The notes: generated by a model not told the origin, from the letters alone. 64,000 nt of DNA from Paenibacillus cookii (GCF_018333375.1 NZ_BORW01000001.1:186001-250000), one strand, 5' to 3'; shown: positions 33,428 to 42,380, numbered from the stretch's first letter. Numbers and translations are program-made.

Positions 33428-34231
33428 TTATTGAAAACACCGGTGTATGCGGGCATCGAGCTCGACCGGGGAAAATGGCTTGGTAATGTAATCGTCGACT
33501 CCATGCTGGAAACATTGGCTGATCGTCCGTTCCACGCGCTGCTCCGTCAGCACGACGATTTTCGGCGTGTTTTCCACGGGCAGCTTCTGGATTTGGTTAA
33601 TGAAGGGCAGGCCGTCGATGCCGTACAGGTTCAGCTCCGTCAGCACGAGGTCCGGCTCCCATTTTTCGATCAGCTCCAGCGCCGACGTGCCGTCGAGCGC
33701 CTCCAGCGTTTCGTACCCCTGCATGTTGAGGCGAATCGTCAGAAACTCGCGGATGGTATCGTCGTTATCGACGATGAGAATGCGCCCGGGCTCCGAAGCG
33801 GCTTCCTCTTTCGTAAAAATATGAATATCGGACGATGGGCCGAGCCTTGCGGACTCGGCCATCTGCTTGAGCACGCCCGGCGTCGGGTCTACCTGTCCCG
33901 GAAACACGGTAAGCGTGATCCTCGGATCCGCCTCCGGCACCGTTTCCTCCAAATGCCGCTTAAGCAGCAGCGCCTGATAGTGGGCCTGATTCAGGGTCGA
34001 TCCCGGCAGCAAAACCGCCAGCGTGGACGTGGAGGCGTCTTTCAGCACTTCGATATCGCTTCCCGTCTCCTGCCGCAAAAATTCACTCACCAAACTCTCC
34101 AGCTGCGGAGGACCGGGGCAATACAGGAACATCACGCCGCACAGCTCCGGGAAAGTTTTGTTGAGACGCTCTTCGAGGTTGTGATACAGACCCTCTTGCT
34201 GTTTTCGTTCTAATGTTAAGGACTCCGGCAT
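33428..34231 (-). CDS. Degenerate GGDEF-like plus pseudo-receiver protein
   Basis: 267 residues. Residues 148-267 are a CheY-like receiver: acidic pocket D155/D157/D158 (ILIVDNDD), Thr in VVLTEQ, Lys251 in ITKPFSP. The phospho-acceptor position reads PDLVLTELNLYGIDG, Glu199 instead of Asp. Residues 25-135 resemble the second half of a GGDEF domain (TLAVLLPGSTLNQAHYQALL ... ITLTVFPG ... VLKQMAESA) without a GGDEF motif. No output DNA-binding domain. It is probably a non-catalytic signalling or scaffold protein controlling the adjacent synthase (inference). The ATG lies 61 bases downstream of the GT2 gene. Confidence 0.75.
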   Translation of the reverse strand: MPESLTLERKQQEGLYHNLEERLNKTFPELCGVMFLYCPGPPQLESLVSEFLRQETGSDIEVLKDASTSTLAVLLPGSTLNQAHYQALLLKRHLEETVPEADPRITLTVFPGQVDPTPGVLKQMAESARLGPSSDIHIFTKEEAASEPGRILIVDNDDTIREFLTIRLNMQGYETLEALDGTSALELIEKWEPDLVLTELNLYGIDGLPFINQIQKLPVENTPKIVVLTEQRVERTISQCFQHGVDDYITKPFSPVELDARIHRCFQ

Positions 34232-34292
34232 TATCGATGACCACCTTTCTTAATCATTTGAGAAAAACGGAAGCGTTTGGGTATTGCCCGAA

Positions 34293-35705
34293 TCACGCGG
34301 TTGAGGCCGTTTCGCTTTCTTCCTTCCAGCTTTGCCTTGTCATCGTGCCCCAGGAATTGTTTTTCCGGAGGTACTGGATATGCCCCTGAACGCGCCACAG
34401 CACGCCAAGCTGATGGTAGCCGACAAATTTGAGGGCCGAAAACAGGAGCATTTTCCACAGGTCGGAAAGCTTCTTGTAACGGCGGAAGGCTATTTCCTCC
34501 AAAATGACAGCCCCTACGCTCAGCAAATACCCGCTCAGAAAATTCAAAAGCATGAAAGTCAGCAGTATGCGCCAATGCGTCATGTCCAAAAGCGTATATC
34601 CCGCAAGAGCCAGCAGGCCCGTGATTCTGAAATAAGGGTTTAGGGTTTCGAACAACACGTTATAAGGAATCGTGATGAGACCCATGATTTTGTATTTCGG
34701 GTTCAAAAACATCCCGCGGTTTTCGATCATGTTTTTGAGATTTCCCCGTCCCCAGCGCATGCGCTGGTTGGAGATGATTTTGTACGTGTCCGGCGCCTGC
34801 GTCCAGCAGACCGCCTCGGGGCAAAACGCCACTTTGTAAGGAATTTTGTGGCTTAGCATGTACCGGTGAAGCTTGATGATGATGTTCATGTCTTCACCCG
34901 GATAACCGCCCCGGTAGCCGCCGACGGCGATGACATAGTCCTTTCGGAACAGGCCGAACGCGCCGGAGACGATGATCAATCCGTTCATCCGGCTCCAGCC
35001 GATCCGTCCGCCGAGGAATGCCTTCAAATATTCGATGGATTGGAACATCGGCCATATTTTTCGCGGCAGCGACACTCGTTTTACCGCTCCGTTTTCGATC
35101 AGGCAGCCGTTGGCGATGCGGACGTCGCCGCCGATGGCCACGGTCTCCTCCGGATTTTCCATGTACATGCGCGCCATCCGGATCAAAGCGTCCTTTTCAA
35201 GCAGCGAATCGGCGTCGATCGAAGAAATAAGCGGATAATGCGAGAAATTGATGCCGGCGTTGAGCGAGTCGGCTTTGCCCCCGTTCTCCTTATCTATAAT
35301 AAAGAGATGCGGATAATCGGGATTATGGTAAATGCCTCTCACGTTTTGCGTTTCGATCGTCCCCCGGATCTCCGGATTATGCATCTTTTCGAGCTTGAAT
35401 TCCTTGATCAGGACCGATAGCGTGTCGTCGCTCGATCCGTCGTTGATGACGATGACCTCGTACGTCGGATAATTCAGCGTCATGAGGCAGTAGACGTTTT
35501 CGATGATCGTCAGCTCTTCGTTATAGGCCGGGACGAGCAGCGATACCGACGGCACCAGCTCGGAGCCGGACAGCGTTTGGTAACTCGAATATTTGGCCCT
35601 TTTGGCGATGGTTCCGATGCTCCGGTAGGATAATCCCATAATCGCGAAGTACAAAATATTGACGAACATGACATAATAAATCGCTACCGTGCCGTAGACC
35701 AGCAA
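34293..35705 (-). CDS. Processive family-2 glycosyltransferase (cellulose/hyaluronan-synthase-like)
   Basis: About 470 residues. An N-terminal membrane segment precedes a GT-A domain with D89 (VINDGSSDD), D164-A-D166 (SSIDADSLL), E271-D272 (GYPGEDMNI) and Q314-x2-R317-W318 (NQRMRWGRG). These are the hallmarks of processive synthases. Three or four C-terminal membrane segments follow. It should polymerise a sugar and pass it through the membrane. The start is uncertain: TTG at 35705 is far from the ribosome site, whereas CTG at 35720 lies 8 bases after GGAGG inside the previous gene. Both are non-ATG. It overlaps or abuts the HEAT-repeat gene, so translation is probably coupled. Confidence 0.87.
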   Translation of the reverse strand: MLVYGTVAIYYVMFVNILYFAIMGLSYRSIGTIAKRAKYSSYQTLSGSELVPSVSLLVPAYNEELTIIENVYCLMTLNYPTYEVIVINDGSSDDTLSVLIKEFKLEKMHNPEIRGTIETQNVRGIYHNPDYPHLFIIDKENGGKADSLNAGINFSHYPLISSIDADSLLEKDALIRMARMYMENPEETVAIGGDVRIANGCLIENGAVKRVSLPRKIWPMFQSIEYLKAFLGGRIGWSRMNGLIIVSGAFGLFRKDYVIAVGGYRGGYPGEDMNIIIKLHRYMLSHKIPYKVAFCPEAVCWTQAPDTYKIISNQRMRWGRGNLKNMIENRGMFLNPKYKIMGLITIPYNVLFETLNPYFRITGLLALAGYTLLDMTHWRILLTFMLLNFLSGYLLSVGAVILEEIAFRRYKKLSDLWKMLLFSALKFVGYHQLGVLWRVQGHIQYLRKNNSWGTMTRQSWKEESETASTA

Positions 35706-35712
35706 CGTATCT

Positions 35713-36909
35713 CTAAGCAGTGTAATCCCCTCCTACCGCGGCTACGCCCGTCACTCGTTTGACCGGCTGCTTCACGCCGAAGTAACGGTCGTGGATGAGC
35801 CGCTTCTTGTTGTACGCCACCATCTGCTCGATCGCCCCGTGTTTCTGCTCGGCTTCCATCACCAGCCCGATCCGGTGCAGCGCGGCCTCGCGCTGGATTC
35901 CCGTTCCGGTGACGGCCGCCTGGCAAAGCGCTTCGAATCCGGCTTCGCCTAGAGCCGCAAGGCTTTCTGCGCTGTTGTGCCGCACCTTCCAGCTGGCGTC
36001 CTGGAGCGCTTTGACCAGCAGCGGGATGCTGCCCGCGGCATGCAGCTGCCCCAGCGCCTTGGCCGCTTCCGCCCGGACTTCCCAATCGCGGTCCGTCATC
36101 AGCTGCACGATCGTTTCATCCTTAAGCGCAGGATTCGTGCTGAGATACAGCTTGACGGCTTCGGCGCGCACATCCTTTTCCTTCGCGCCGACCAGCCTGC
36201 CGAGCACCGGCATGACTTCGGGAACCGCCTGCCCCCACATCGCGACCAGTCCAACCTTCACAAGGCCCGGATCGGGATCGTCGAGCAGCTTCAACAGGAT
36301 GCTGCCGGCATCGAGTTTCGTTTCCAGCAGGATGTCGGCGGCCAGGTGGTGAATCGGCTTGCCGTGCGAAAGCAGGCTGCGCAGCATGTCGAGCAGGTCC
36401 TCCGGCCGGTTGGCGGCTTTGGCGATCGAACGCGCGATAATGATCGAAATCGAATTGTATTTGCCTTTTTGCAGCATTTTCAGCAGTCCCGGCACCGCTT
36501 CTTCGGCACGCATGCCTCCGAGGCGGTAAGCCGCCGCAAGCCTGCGGCCGTACCGGAAGCTGCCGAGCGCCTTCAGATCCGCTTCGACGAATCCGGCTTC
36601 CCTGCAAAGCCGGATGAGCCGGTTCCGGTAATCGCCTTTGAACTGCTCGATCCATTCGATGAACTTGTCCTGGATCACGCTCCTCTCCAGCGGCTTCAAC
36701 TTGCCGGGAGGCAGCTTCAATTCCGCATCGTCCCCAAGATGGGCCTGGACGTAGACGAAATAATCGTGATGTTTTTGCTCGTAATATTCCCTTCGCTGCT
36801 GTTCCCTGTTATGAGAGATTTTCATCTGAACCAGCAGCATGATTCCGAGGCCGATCAGCCCGAGGCATACGTAGATAAACACATATGCGACGAATAAATG
36901 CGAGAACAT
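35713..36909 (-). CDS. Membrane-anchored HEAT-repeat protein
   Basis: 398 residues. A single N-terminal membrane helix (HLFVAYVFIYVCLGLIGLG) is followed by a charged linker. Then come several HEAT repeats of 30-35 residues, for example LLKLLDDPDPGLVKVGLVAM, LGRLVGAKEKDVRAEAVKLY, QLMTDRDWEVRAEAAKALGQ and KALQDASWKVRHNSAESL. HEAT repeats bind other proteins, so it may be the assembly platform of the synthase complex on the cytosolic face (inference). The ATG follows GGAGGAGG. It lies between the hydrolase gene and the GT2 gene. Confidence 0.82.
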   Translation of the reverse strand: MFSHLFVAYVFIYVCLGLIGLGIMLLVQMKISHNREQQRREYYEQKHHDYFVYVQAHLGDDAELKLPPGKLKPLERSVIQDKFIEWIEQFKGDYRNRLIRLCREAGFVEADLKALGSFRYGRRLAAAYRLGGMRAEEAVPGLLKMLQKGKYNSISIIIARSIAKAANRPEDLLDMLRSLLSHGKPIHHLAADILLETKLDAGSILLKLLDDPDPGLVKVGLVAMWGQAVPEVMPVLGRLVGAKEKDVRAEAVKLYLSTNPALKDETIVQLMTDRDWEVRAEAAKALGQLHAAGSIPLLVKALQDASWKVRHNSAESLAALGEAGFEALCQAAVTGTGIQREAALHRIGLVMEAEQKHGAIEQMVAYNKKRLIHDRYFGVKQPVKRVTGVAAVGGDYTA

Positions 36910-37025
36910 GTTTACGGGTCCTCCTCCTCCATTGATTTCATCCTATCCCATTTGCCGCCGCATGGTTGGCAAGACAGCTTCTCCACTCGGCTTTTCTCTA
37001 AGTAAACGCTCCTTCCGCGCTTCGC

Positions 37026-39248
37026 TCATTTTTTGCCGCCAAGCTCGGCGTATACTTTTTTCATCGCGTCGTAGCTTTGCTTCAGCTGCTCGCTGTAATG
37101 CACCGTGTCCCAAGGCTTCCAGGTATATGGGGCAATGTCCCGGACGTTCAGCGTCTTCGCCGCGCCGCCCGGCCAGCTGACCTTGCTCCCGCCCTGCTCG
37201 ACGAGCCACGGAATGAGCCGGATGCCCTCCGTCGTAACGGTGCTGAAGGCACGTCTGTCTTTAAGCGGACGGTAATCGATCACCTGCAGGGAGCTCGGGT
37301 CGGCGAAGCCGAGAAGCATCCAAGGGATACGCATCTCTATTTCGTTGCCGCGGTACTGCCACGAAGTCAACGAATCGAACTCGGCCTTGCCGCGGTCGGT
37401 CGTCCCCCTTCTCAGCATTCCGATGGTCTGGTCGATAAACGGATGCGCAAACCGCGTATCCGGCGGGTTCATCTGGAGGCTGATCGCAAGCTTCCATGGA
37501 TGGAACGGCTTGTCCTGTCCGGGTTTCGTCTCCGGCAGCATCCAGTAGCCTTCCTTGCCGTACAACCTGGCATGAAAATCATAGTCGGCCGCGATCTCCA
37601 CCTGCGACTCGCCGTCTTTTCCGATTTCGATCAGCGTTTCCGGCGCGCCTCCCTCCAGCTTTTTGCCGGGAAGCTGCGCTGCGGAAGGTTCGTTTCCGCC
37701 CGCGATCGTATCCGAGCCGATATAAAGTTTGGTCGTTGCCGGATCGAAGTTTTTGTCCAGCCGGATGCCAAGATAAAGATAGCCTTCGTCATGCGTGATC
37801 CGCATGTCCCGGATTCCTTCCATCTTGCCCTGCCAATGCTTCACTTCGCCTTGCGGGAGCCCGTCCCAGTCGCTTAAGCTGCCGTCGATCACGATCTGTT
37901 TCTCCTTGCCCGGAACCATGCCCAGCAAGCCGAACATTTTTTCGTTCGTCAGCACGTTGATCCAATATGCCCGCCGGTCGGCCGGAATTTCGAAAGGCAT
38001 CGTATTCCACGTTTTTTTAAACCACTCGTCCTGCCACATAAACAAAATGGCTCCGGCATAACCTTCGTCGTAAATATCCCGGGTGAGCGAAGCGTCGATT
38101 TCTCCCTGCTCCCGCTCGTTATGTCCTCCCTGGTCCCGGCCGCCGGCCCCGAAATGGGACACTCCTAACGACGACGGCACCCCGTATTCGGTAATCATGA
38201 CCGGCATGTCCTTGAATTGGGCCTTCAGTTTACGCAGATAAGCTTTGTACGTGTTGAAGTTCCCCTGCTGGTCTTTGATTGTCTGCAGCGAGGCATCGGT
38301 CCGGAAAAAATCCGGGTAATACGGATAAGCGTGATATGCGGCAAAATAGCCTCCTTTCCATCCGGTAGGCTGAATGTGTCTCGCGTCCACGCTCACCATG
38401 TCCTCCTCGAAAAGAGGTTCCCCCGGATGGCTGAGCACATCGGTCGTGACCCAGTTGGTGAACGTCACCGGATGCTCCCATCCATACTGCTTTTCCTGCT
38501 CGGCGGTATAGTCAAGCAGTTCCGCCAGCCAGCTTTCAAAAGGCGAGGCGTCTTTCGTTCCGGCAAAGTAGCTGCCTTGGTACACCGGGACGCCGCCGTG
38601 CTTTTCGTTGGTGTTTTTGACCATTCCCGGGTCCCATTCGGTTCCGACATGCCAGGCCATCAAATATTTGCCGGCGTTCGCGGTATACTCCCCGCTGGAA
38701 GCTCCGTACTTGGGCGAAACGGCCACGTCGCCGTATACGGCTGCCACCGCCTTTTTGATCTCGTCCTTGAACTGTTTTCCGATATCGTCCGCGTAGGCGT
38801 CCTGCCGTTCGATCAGCTGTTCTTCCGGGGACCAGATCCCCTGGATGAAATACAAAGGATCGCTGCCTTTGTCTTTGTTGTATTTCACAAGCGCCGAATA
38901 AAACACGGGCTGGTGCACCGTATAGATGCGGATGACGTTGGCTCCCATCTCGTCGATCTGCTTGAACCAGCGAAGGTAATCTTCCTCCGTGGCCGGAAGC
39001 TCTCCCGGAAAATGGCCCGGGACGGTCGCGCCCAGGTTGACGCCCTTCACGAACATTTCCTTCCAGCCGCCATCCTTTTCGTATCGCATAAAACGGTCGC
39101 CGTCGGTTTTAAACGTGAATCGGGTTCCATCCTGATCCTTGTATGCCATGGCCGGCGTTTTGGTGGCCGCAAATCCGGCAACCAAAACGCCGGCAATGAG
39201 AACGGCGGCTGCCGTGATCCAGATGAATAGCGTTCTGCGTGTGATCAT
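37026..39248 (-). CDS. Membrane-anchored clan GH-A glycoside hydrolase with CBM9-like domain
   Basis: 740 residues. An N-terminal membrane anchor (IWITAAAVLIAGVLVAGFAA) is followed by a TIM barrel with the two clan GH-A acids: E204 in WHVGTEWDP and E354 in MITEYGVPSS. Residues 450-700 resemble a CBM9/DOMON carbohydrate-binding domain, starting IVIDGSLSDWDGLP and GYLYLGIRLDK. It probably cuts or remodels the polysaccharide made by the block, outside the membrane. The ATG at 39248 follows GAGGTGG at longish spacing; ATG codons further upstream have weaker sites. It is the first gene of the leftward block. Confidence 0.78.
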   Translation of the reverse strand: MITRRTLFIWITAAAVLIAGVLVAGFAATKTPAMAYKDQDGTRFTFKTDGDRFMRYEKDGGWKEMFVKGVNLGATVPGHFPGELPATEEDYLRWFKQIDEMGANVIRIYTVHQPVFYSALVKYNKDKGSDPLYFIQGIWSPEEQLIERQDAYADDIGKQFKDEIKKAVAAVYGDVAVSPKYGASSGEYTANAGKYLMAWHVGTEWDPGMVKNTNEKHGGVPVYQGSYFAGTKDASPFESWLAELLDYTAEQEKQYGWEHPVTFTNWVTTDVLSHPGEPLFEEDMVSVDARHIQPTGWKGGYFAAYHAYPYYPDFFRTDASLQTIKDQQGNFNTYKAYLRKLKAQFKDMPVMITEYGVPSSLGVSHFGAGGRDQGGHNEREQGEIDASLTRDIYDEGYAGAILFMWQDEWFKKTWNTMPFEIPADRRAYWINVLTNEKMFGLLGMVPGKEKQIVIDGSLSDWDGLPQGEVKHWQGKMEGIRDMRITHDEGYLYLGIRLDKNFDPATTKLYIGSDTIAGGNEPSAAQLPGKKLEGGAPETLIEIGKDGESQVEIAADYDFHARLYGKEGYWMLPETKPGQDKPFHPWKLAISLQMNPPDTRFAHPFIDQTIGMLRRGTTDRGKAEFDSLTSWQYRGNEIEMRIPWMLLGFADPSSLQVIDYRPLKDRRAFSTVTTEGIRLIPWLVEQGGSKVSWPGGAAKTLNVRDIAPYTWKPWDTVHYSEQLKQSYDAMKKVYAELGGKK

Positions 39249-39305
39249 CGCCTGAAAATTCCCACCTCGATTTCTTTGACCTTTTTCTTGGCCCGGCATT
39301 CTCAA

Positions 39306-39590
39306 TTTTTGTCATAATTCAATTCTTAACGAAGTTTTCCGATCTGTAAACTAGGCTGCTGGAAGGAATTTTCATAACCTGGCGACCTATCCCGCCTTGC
39401 GGCCGGGCAAAAAATTCCGCGGCTGCCGATCGGTTGCGGCGGTGCGCCATTCGATCGCGAAACGGCTGCAGGATTCCCGGCTCCAAGCGGCGAGTGGTTA
39501 TGTATACGTTGAAAAATTGCTAAAGTTGTGGTCGTTTTAACATCTTTATCCATAAAGATTACAAAATTGATACCTTAGTCCGATAAAGCG
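39306..39590 (-). promoter_or_regulatory. Hairpin-rich leader/promoter region of the exopolysaccharide block
   Basis: No gene. The complement contains CGATCG-AAT-GGCG-CAC-CGCC...CGATCG (about 39431-39461), a GNRA-capped hairpin CCC-G-GCC-GCAA-GGC-GGG (about 39393-39409), and GGAATTTT...AAAATTCC flanking it. An 18-bp palindrome lies further upstream at 39542-39559. It looks like a structured 5' leader, but matches no riboswitch I can name. A c-di-GMP aptamer was looked for and not found. Confidence 0.35.
39542..39559. promoter_or_regulatory. 18-bp palindrome upstream of the exopolysaccharide block
   Basis: ATCTTTAT-CC-ATAAAGAT, perfect 8-base arms. It is a candidate operator, about 290 bp before the first gene. 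The region 39591-39880 between it and the polymerase promoter shows no gene. Confidence 0.4.
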
Positions 39591-39882
39591 TCGGCCGCAA
39601 ACCCGCGCCACGACAACATTTTTGGAAAACAGCGTATTTTTGAAAATAAGAAACGAGTCCCGGGCGGGACCGCGGGTCCCAATTCGTCTTTGAAATGGAT
39701 AATAACGGAAATAACTGGTATGACTATCCGGTTATTTTTGGGGATGCCGAAACGGCGTTTTCGCTTCTTTTTGACTAGGAAAACATGAGGGGTTGAAGTT
39801 GAAATGTAATGAAAGCGAAGAAGATTTTTGCAAATAATTCCGGTTGAAAAGCGCATAATTCTCCGTTATTGTTATAAAATAA

Positions 39883-39894
39883 GAACATGTGTTC
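39883..39894 (+). promoter_or_regulatory. LexA (SOS) box of the polymerase operon
   Basis: GAACATGTGTTC, perfect GAAC-N4-GTTC, just after a TATAAA -10 (39873-39878) and 34 bases before the ATG. LexA bound here would block transcription until DNA damage. Confidence 0.82.
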
Positions 39895-39927
39895 CTGTGT
39901 AGTTCCAAAGGATAAGGAGCGAGTCCC

Positions 39928-41172
39928 ATGAACGAGTCCAAAAAACGCGTCATTATGCTGGCCGACTGCCAGTCCTTTTACGCAAGTGTCGAAAAAGCGG
40001 CCCACCCCGAATACAAAGACAAGCCTTTGGTCGTATCCGGGGATCCGGCCCGCCGGTCCGGCATTATCCTCGCCGCCTGCCCGCTTGCCAAGAAATACGG
40101 CGTCACGACCGCCGAGCGGCTCGGGGACGCGCTTCGAAAATGCCCGGATCTCGTCGTCGTTCGCCCGCGCATGGCGGAATATATCCGCGTGTCCCTGCAT
40201 ATTACCGAGATTTATCAATCTTTTACCGATCTGGTGGAGCCGTACAGCATCGATGAACAGCATTTGGACGTGACCGGCAGCCTCCGGCTGTTCGGCAGCC
40301 CCGAGCAGATTGCCCAGCGGATCCAAAACCAGGTGATGCAGGAAACCGGGGTGTACGTGCGGGTCGGCATCAGCGATTGCAAGGTGCTCAGCAAAATGGC
40401 CTGCGATCTGTTCGCCAAAAAGAACCCGGGAGGCATCTTCACGCTGAAGCGCGAGGAACTGCCCGAAACGCTGTGGCCCAAACCGGTGCACGAAATGTTC
40501 ATGGTCGGTTCGCGGATGACCCGCCATTTGTACAAAATGGGCATCCATACGATCGGGGATCTGGCCCAAACGCCTTTGCCCCGGCTTACGAAACGTTGGG
40601 GCGTCAACGGCGAAGTGCTGTGGCGCATCGCGCGCGGCATGGATTCTTCCCCGGTCACGCCCCATAGCCAGCTGCAGCAGCAAAAGGGCGTCGGCCATCA
40701 AATGACGCTTCCGCGCGATTACGCGGACTGGAAAGAGCTTCGGGTGGTGCTGCTCGAGTTATGCGAAGCGGTCGGCCGGCGCTGCCGGGAAAAGGGGCTG
40801 ATGGGTTTTGTCGTCAGCGTGGGCTGTCAAGGGGCGGACTTTGACCGTCCCACCGGTTTTTCAAGGCAGATGAAGCTTTCGGACCCGACGAACATTACCG
40901 ACGAAATTTACGATGCCGCCTGCCTGCTGTTCCAGCGCCATTGGAACGGCCTTCCCGTCCGCAAAATCGGGATCTCTTTAACCGATCTTCGCCCGGACTC
41001 CCTGACCCAGCTGACGCTGTTCGGAGACCGGGACCGGAAGCGGAATTTGGAACGCGCGACGGACGGGATCAAAAGCAGGTTCGGCGAAACCGCGATCCTC
41101 CGCGCCTCCTCGCTTCAAGCGGCCGGCCAGGCGCAGGATCGCTCGCTTCGGATTGGAGGACATTACAAATGA
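39928..41172 (+). CDS. Y-family DNA polymerase, UvrX/YqjW (UmuC-like) type
   Basis: 414 residues. Catalytic acids are in MLADCQSFYASVEKA and the thumb-side SIDEQHLDVTGS, where Gln-His replaces the Ala-Tyr of Pol IV. This variation is typical of the UvrX/YqjW branch. Helix-hairpin-helix GIHTIGDLAQTPLPRL and a little-finger domain follow. It copies damaged DNA with low fidelity in the SOS response. A LexA box precedes it. The ATG follows AAGGAG. Its stop overlaps the YolD start (ATGA), as in related operons. Confidence 0.93.
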   Translation: MNESKKRVIMLADCQSFYASVEKAAHPEYKDKPLVVSGDPARRSGIILAACPLAKKYGVTTAERLGDALRKCPDLVVVRPRMAEYIRVSLHITEIYQSFTDLVEPYSIDEQHLDVTGSLRLFGSPEQIAQRIQNQVMQETGVYVRVGISDCKVLSKMACDLFAKKNPGGIFTLKREELPETLWPKPVHEMFMVGSRMTRHLYKMGIHTIGDLAQTPLPRLTKRWGVNGEVLWRIARGMDSSPVTPHSQLQQQKGVGHQMTLPRDYADWKELRVVLLELCEAVGRRCREKGLMGFVVSVGCQGADFDRPTGFSRQMKLSDPTNITDEIYDAACLLFQRHWNGLPVRKIGISLTDLRPDSLTQLTLFGDRDRKRNLERATDGIKSRFGETAILRASSLQAAGQAQDRSLRIGGHYK

Positions 41173-41519
41173 GCAAAAAACTTCAAGGCAACGGGTTATT
41201 CGAGTCGTCCCGGATGATGCTGCCGGAACACCGGGAAGCGTATATCCGGCACCAGCAGCGGCTCGTGCGCCGGACGCCCCCGCTGATCGACCCGCAGGCC
41301 GCCGAGGAAATGGCCGCGGTGTTGACGGGGGCGTTATACGGCGGCTCACGCGTGACGATTACGCTTTTTGGCGATCCGCAAGATATCCGGCTTACGGGCC
41401 GGGTGCTTCGGATCGATCCCGTCCGGCGGCAAATCCGGATAAAAGAACACGAAGACGATTACCCCCAATGGATTCCTTTGGACCAAATCATCGGTGCGGT
41501 GGCGGAATCGGACGTGTAG
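41169..41519 (+). CDS. YolD-like family protein
   Basis: 116 residues. The start MSKKLQGNGLFESSRMMLPE with the PEHREAYIRHQ segment is typical of the YolD family, which accompanies UvrX/YqjW polymerases and is thought to act as a UmuD-like accessory. The C-terminal half is a beta-rich domain (VTITLFGDPQDIRLTGRVLR, then YPQWIPLDQIIG). The ATG overlaps the polymerase stop codon by ATGA, so translation is coupled. LexA controlled through the upstream promoter. Confidence 0.9.
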   Translation: MSKKLQGNGLFESSRMMLPEHREAYIRHQQRLVRRTPPLIDPQAAEEMAAVLTGALYGGSRVTITLFGDPQDIRLTGRVLRIDPVRRQIRIKEHEDDYPQWIPLDQIIGAVAESDV

Positions 41520-41608
41520 CGGTAAACTAAAGGAAAGGTATGCCGCCCCCCCTTCCTCTGCTTTCGGCAGCACCGAAGGGGGCCGGCGTTAATGAGGAGA
41601 GATGCCCT

Positions 41609-42283
41609 ATGTGCGGACGATTTACGCTGGTCGTATCGCTGGAGGAGCTGCTGCTCAGATATGAGCTCGATCCCGGATATGCCGTGGCTTACCACCGGCC
41701 GCAGTATAATATTGCGCCGACGCAAATGGTTTTATCCATTATCCATGACGGGACCCGCCTTCGGCTCGGCGAGCTGAAATGGGGTTTGGTCCCGTCCTGG
41801 GCCAAAGATCCCGGGATAGGAAGCCGGATGATCAATGCCCGCGGCGAAACGCTGTTGGACAAGCCCGCTTATCGCATCCCTTTTGAGCGAAAGAGATGCC
41901 TGATTCCGGCCGACGGCTTTTACGAGTGGCAGAAAACGGCCGGCGGCAAACAGCCTTACCGGATCAGGCTCAAAAGCAGCGACTTGTTCAGCATGGCCGG
42001 ACTATACGATATTTGGGTGCAGGAGGACGGAACGAAAATCGCGACCTGTACCATCATCACGACGAAACCCAACGAGCTGATGGAGCCGATTCACGACCGG
42101 ATGCCCGTCATTTTACGGCAGGAAGACGAGCTGCGCTGGGTGCAAAGGGGGGCGGCCGATCCGAGGGAGCTTCAGCAGCTGCTCGTGCCGTATCCGGCGG
42201 ACGAAATGGAAGCCTATCCCGTCAGCACGGCCGTTAATTCGGTCAAAAACGATTCGCCGCTCTGCATCGAAAAAAGCTCGTGA
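41609..42283 (+). CDS. SRAP-domain protein (YedK/HMCES type)
   Basis: 224 residues. It begins MCGRFTL, so after Met removal Cys2 is the residue that crosslinks to abasic sites in single-stranded DNA. Further hallmarks are YNIAPTQ, WGLVPSWAKD, MINARGETL, PADGFYEW with the catalytic Glu, and IHDRMPVIL with the catalytic His. It shields abasic sites during replication. The ATG at 41609 follows GAGGAGAG. It lies 90 bases after yolD and is likely part of the SOS unit, though a weak hairpin might separate them. Confidence 0.93.
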   Translation: MCGRFTLVVSLEELLLRYELDPGYAVAYHRPQYNIAPTQMVLSIIHDGTRLRLGELKWGLVPSWAKDPGIGSRMINARGETLLDKPAYRIPFERKRCLIPADGFYEWQKTAGGKQPYRIRLKSSDLFSMAGLYDIWVQEDGTKIATCTIITTKPNELMEPIHDRMPVILRQEDELRWVQRGAADPRELQQLLVPYPADEMEAYPVSTAVNSVKNDSPLCIEKSS

Positions 42284-42326
42284 CGCGGAGATCGCGAAGT
42301 TGCCCCATTTACAGGGCCGCCAAATC

Positions 42327-42380
42327 AAAAGACCGTCCCTCAGCCTTGGAGAAAGGCTGCCGCAGACGGTCTTTTGGTTT
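42327..42380. terminator. Bidirectional terminator
   Basis: AAAAGACCGTC pairs with GACGGTCTTTT, with an inner AGCC/GGCT helix. Confidence 0.8.

Noticed and set aside
39306..39590. c-di-GMP-I riboswitch before the exopolysaccharide block
   Set aside because: The GCAAA...GACGCAAAGC core is absent; the GNRA hairpin alone is not enough.
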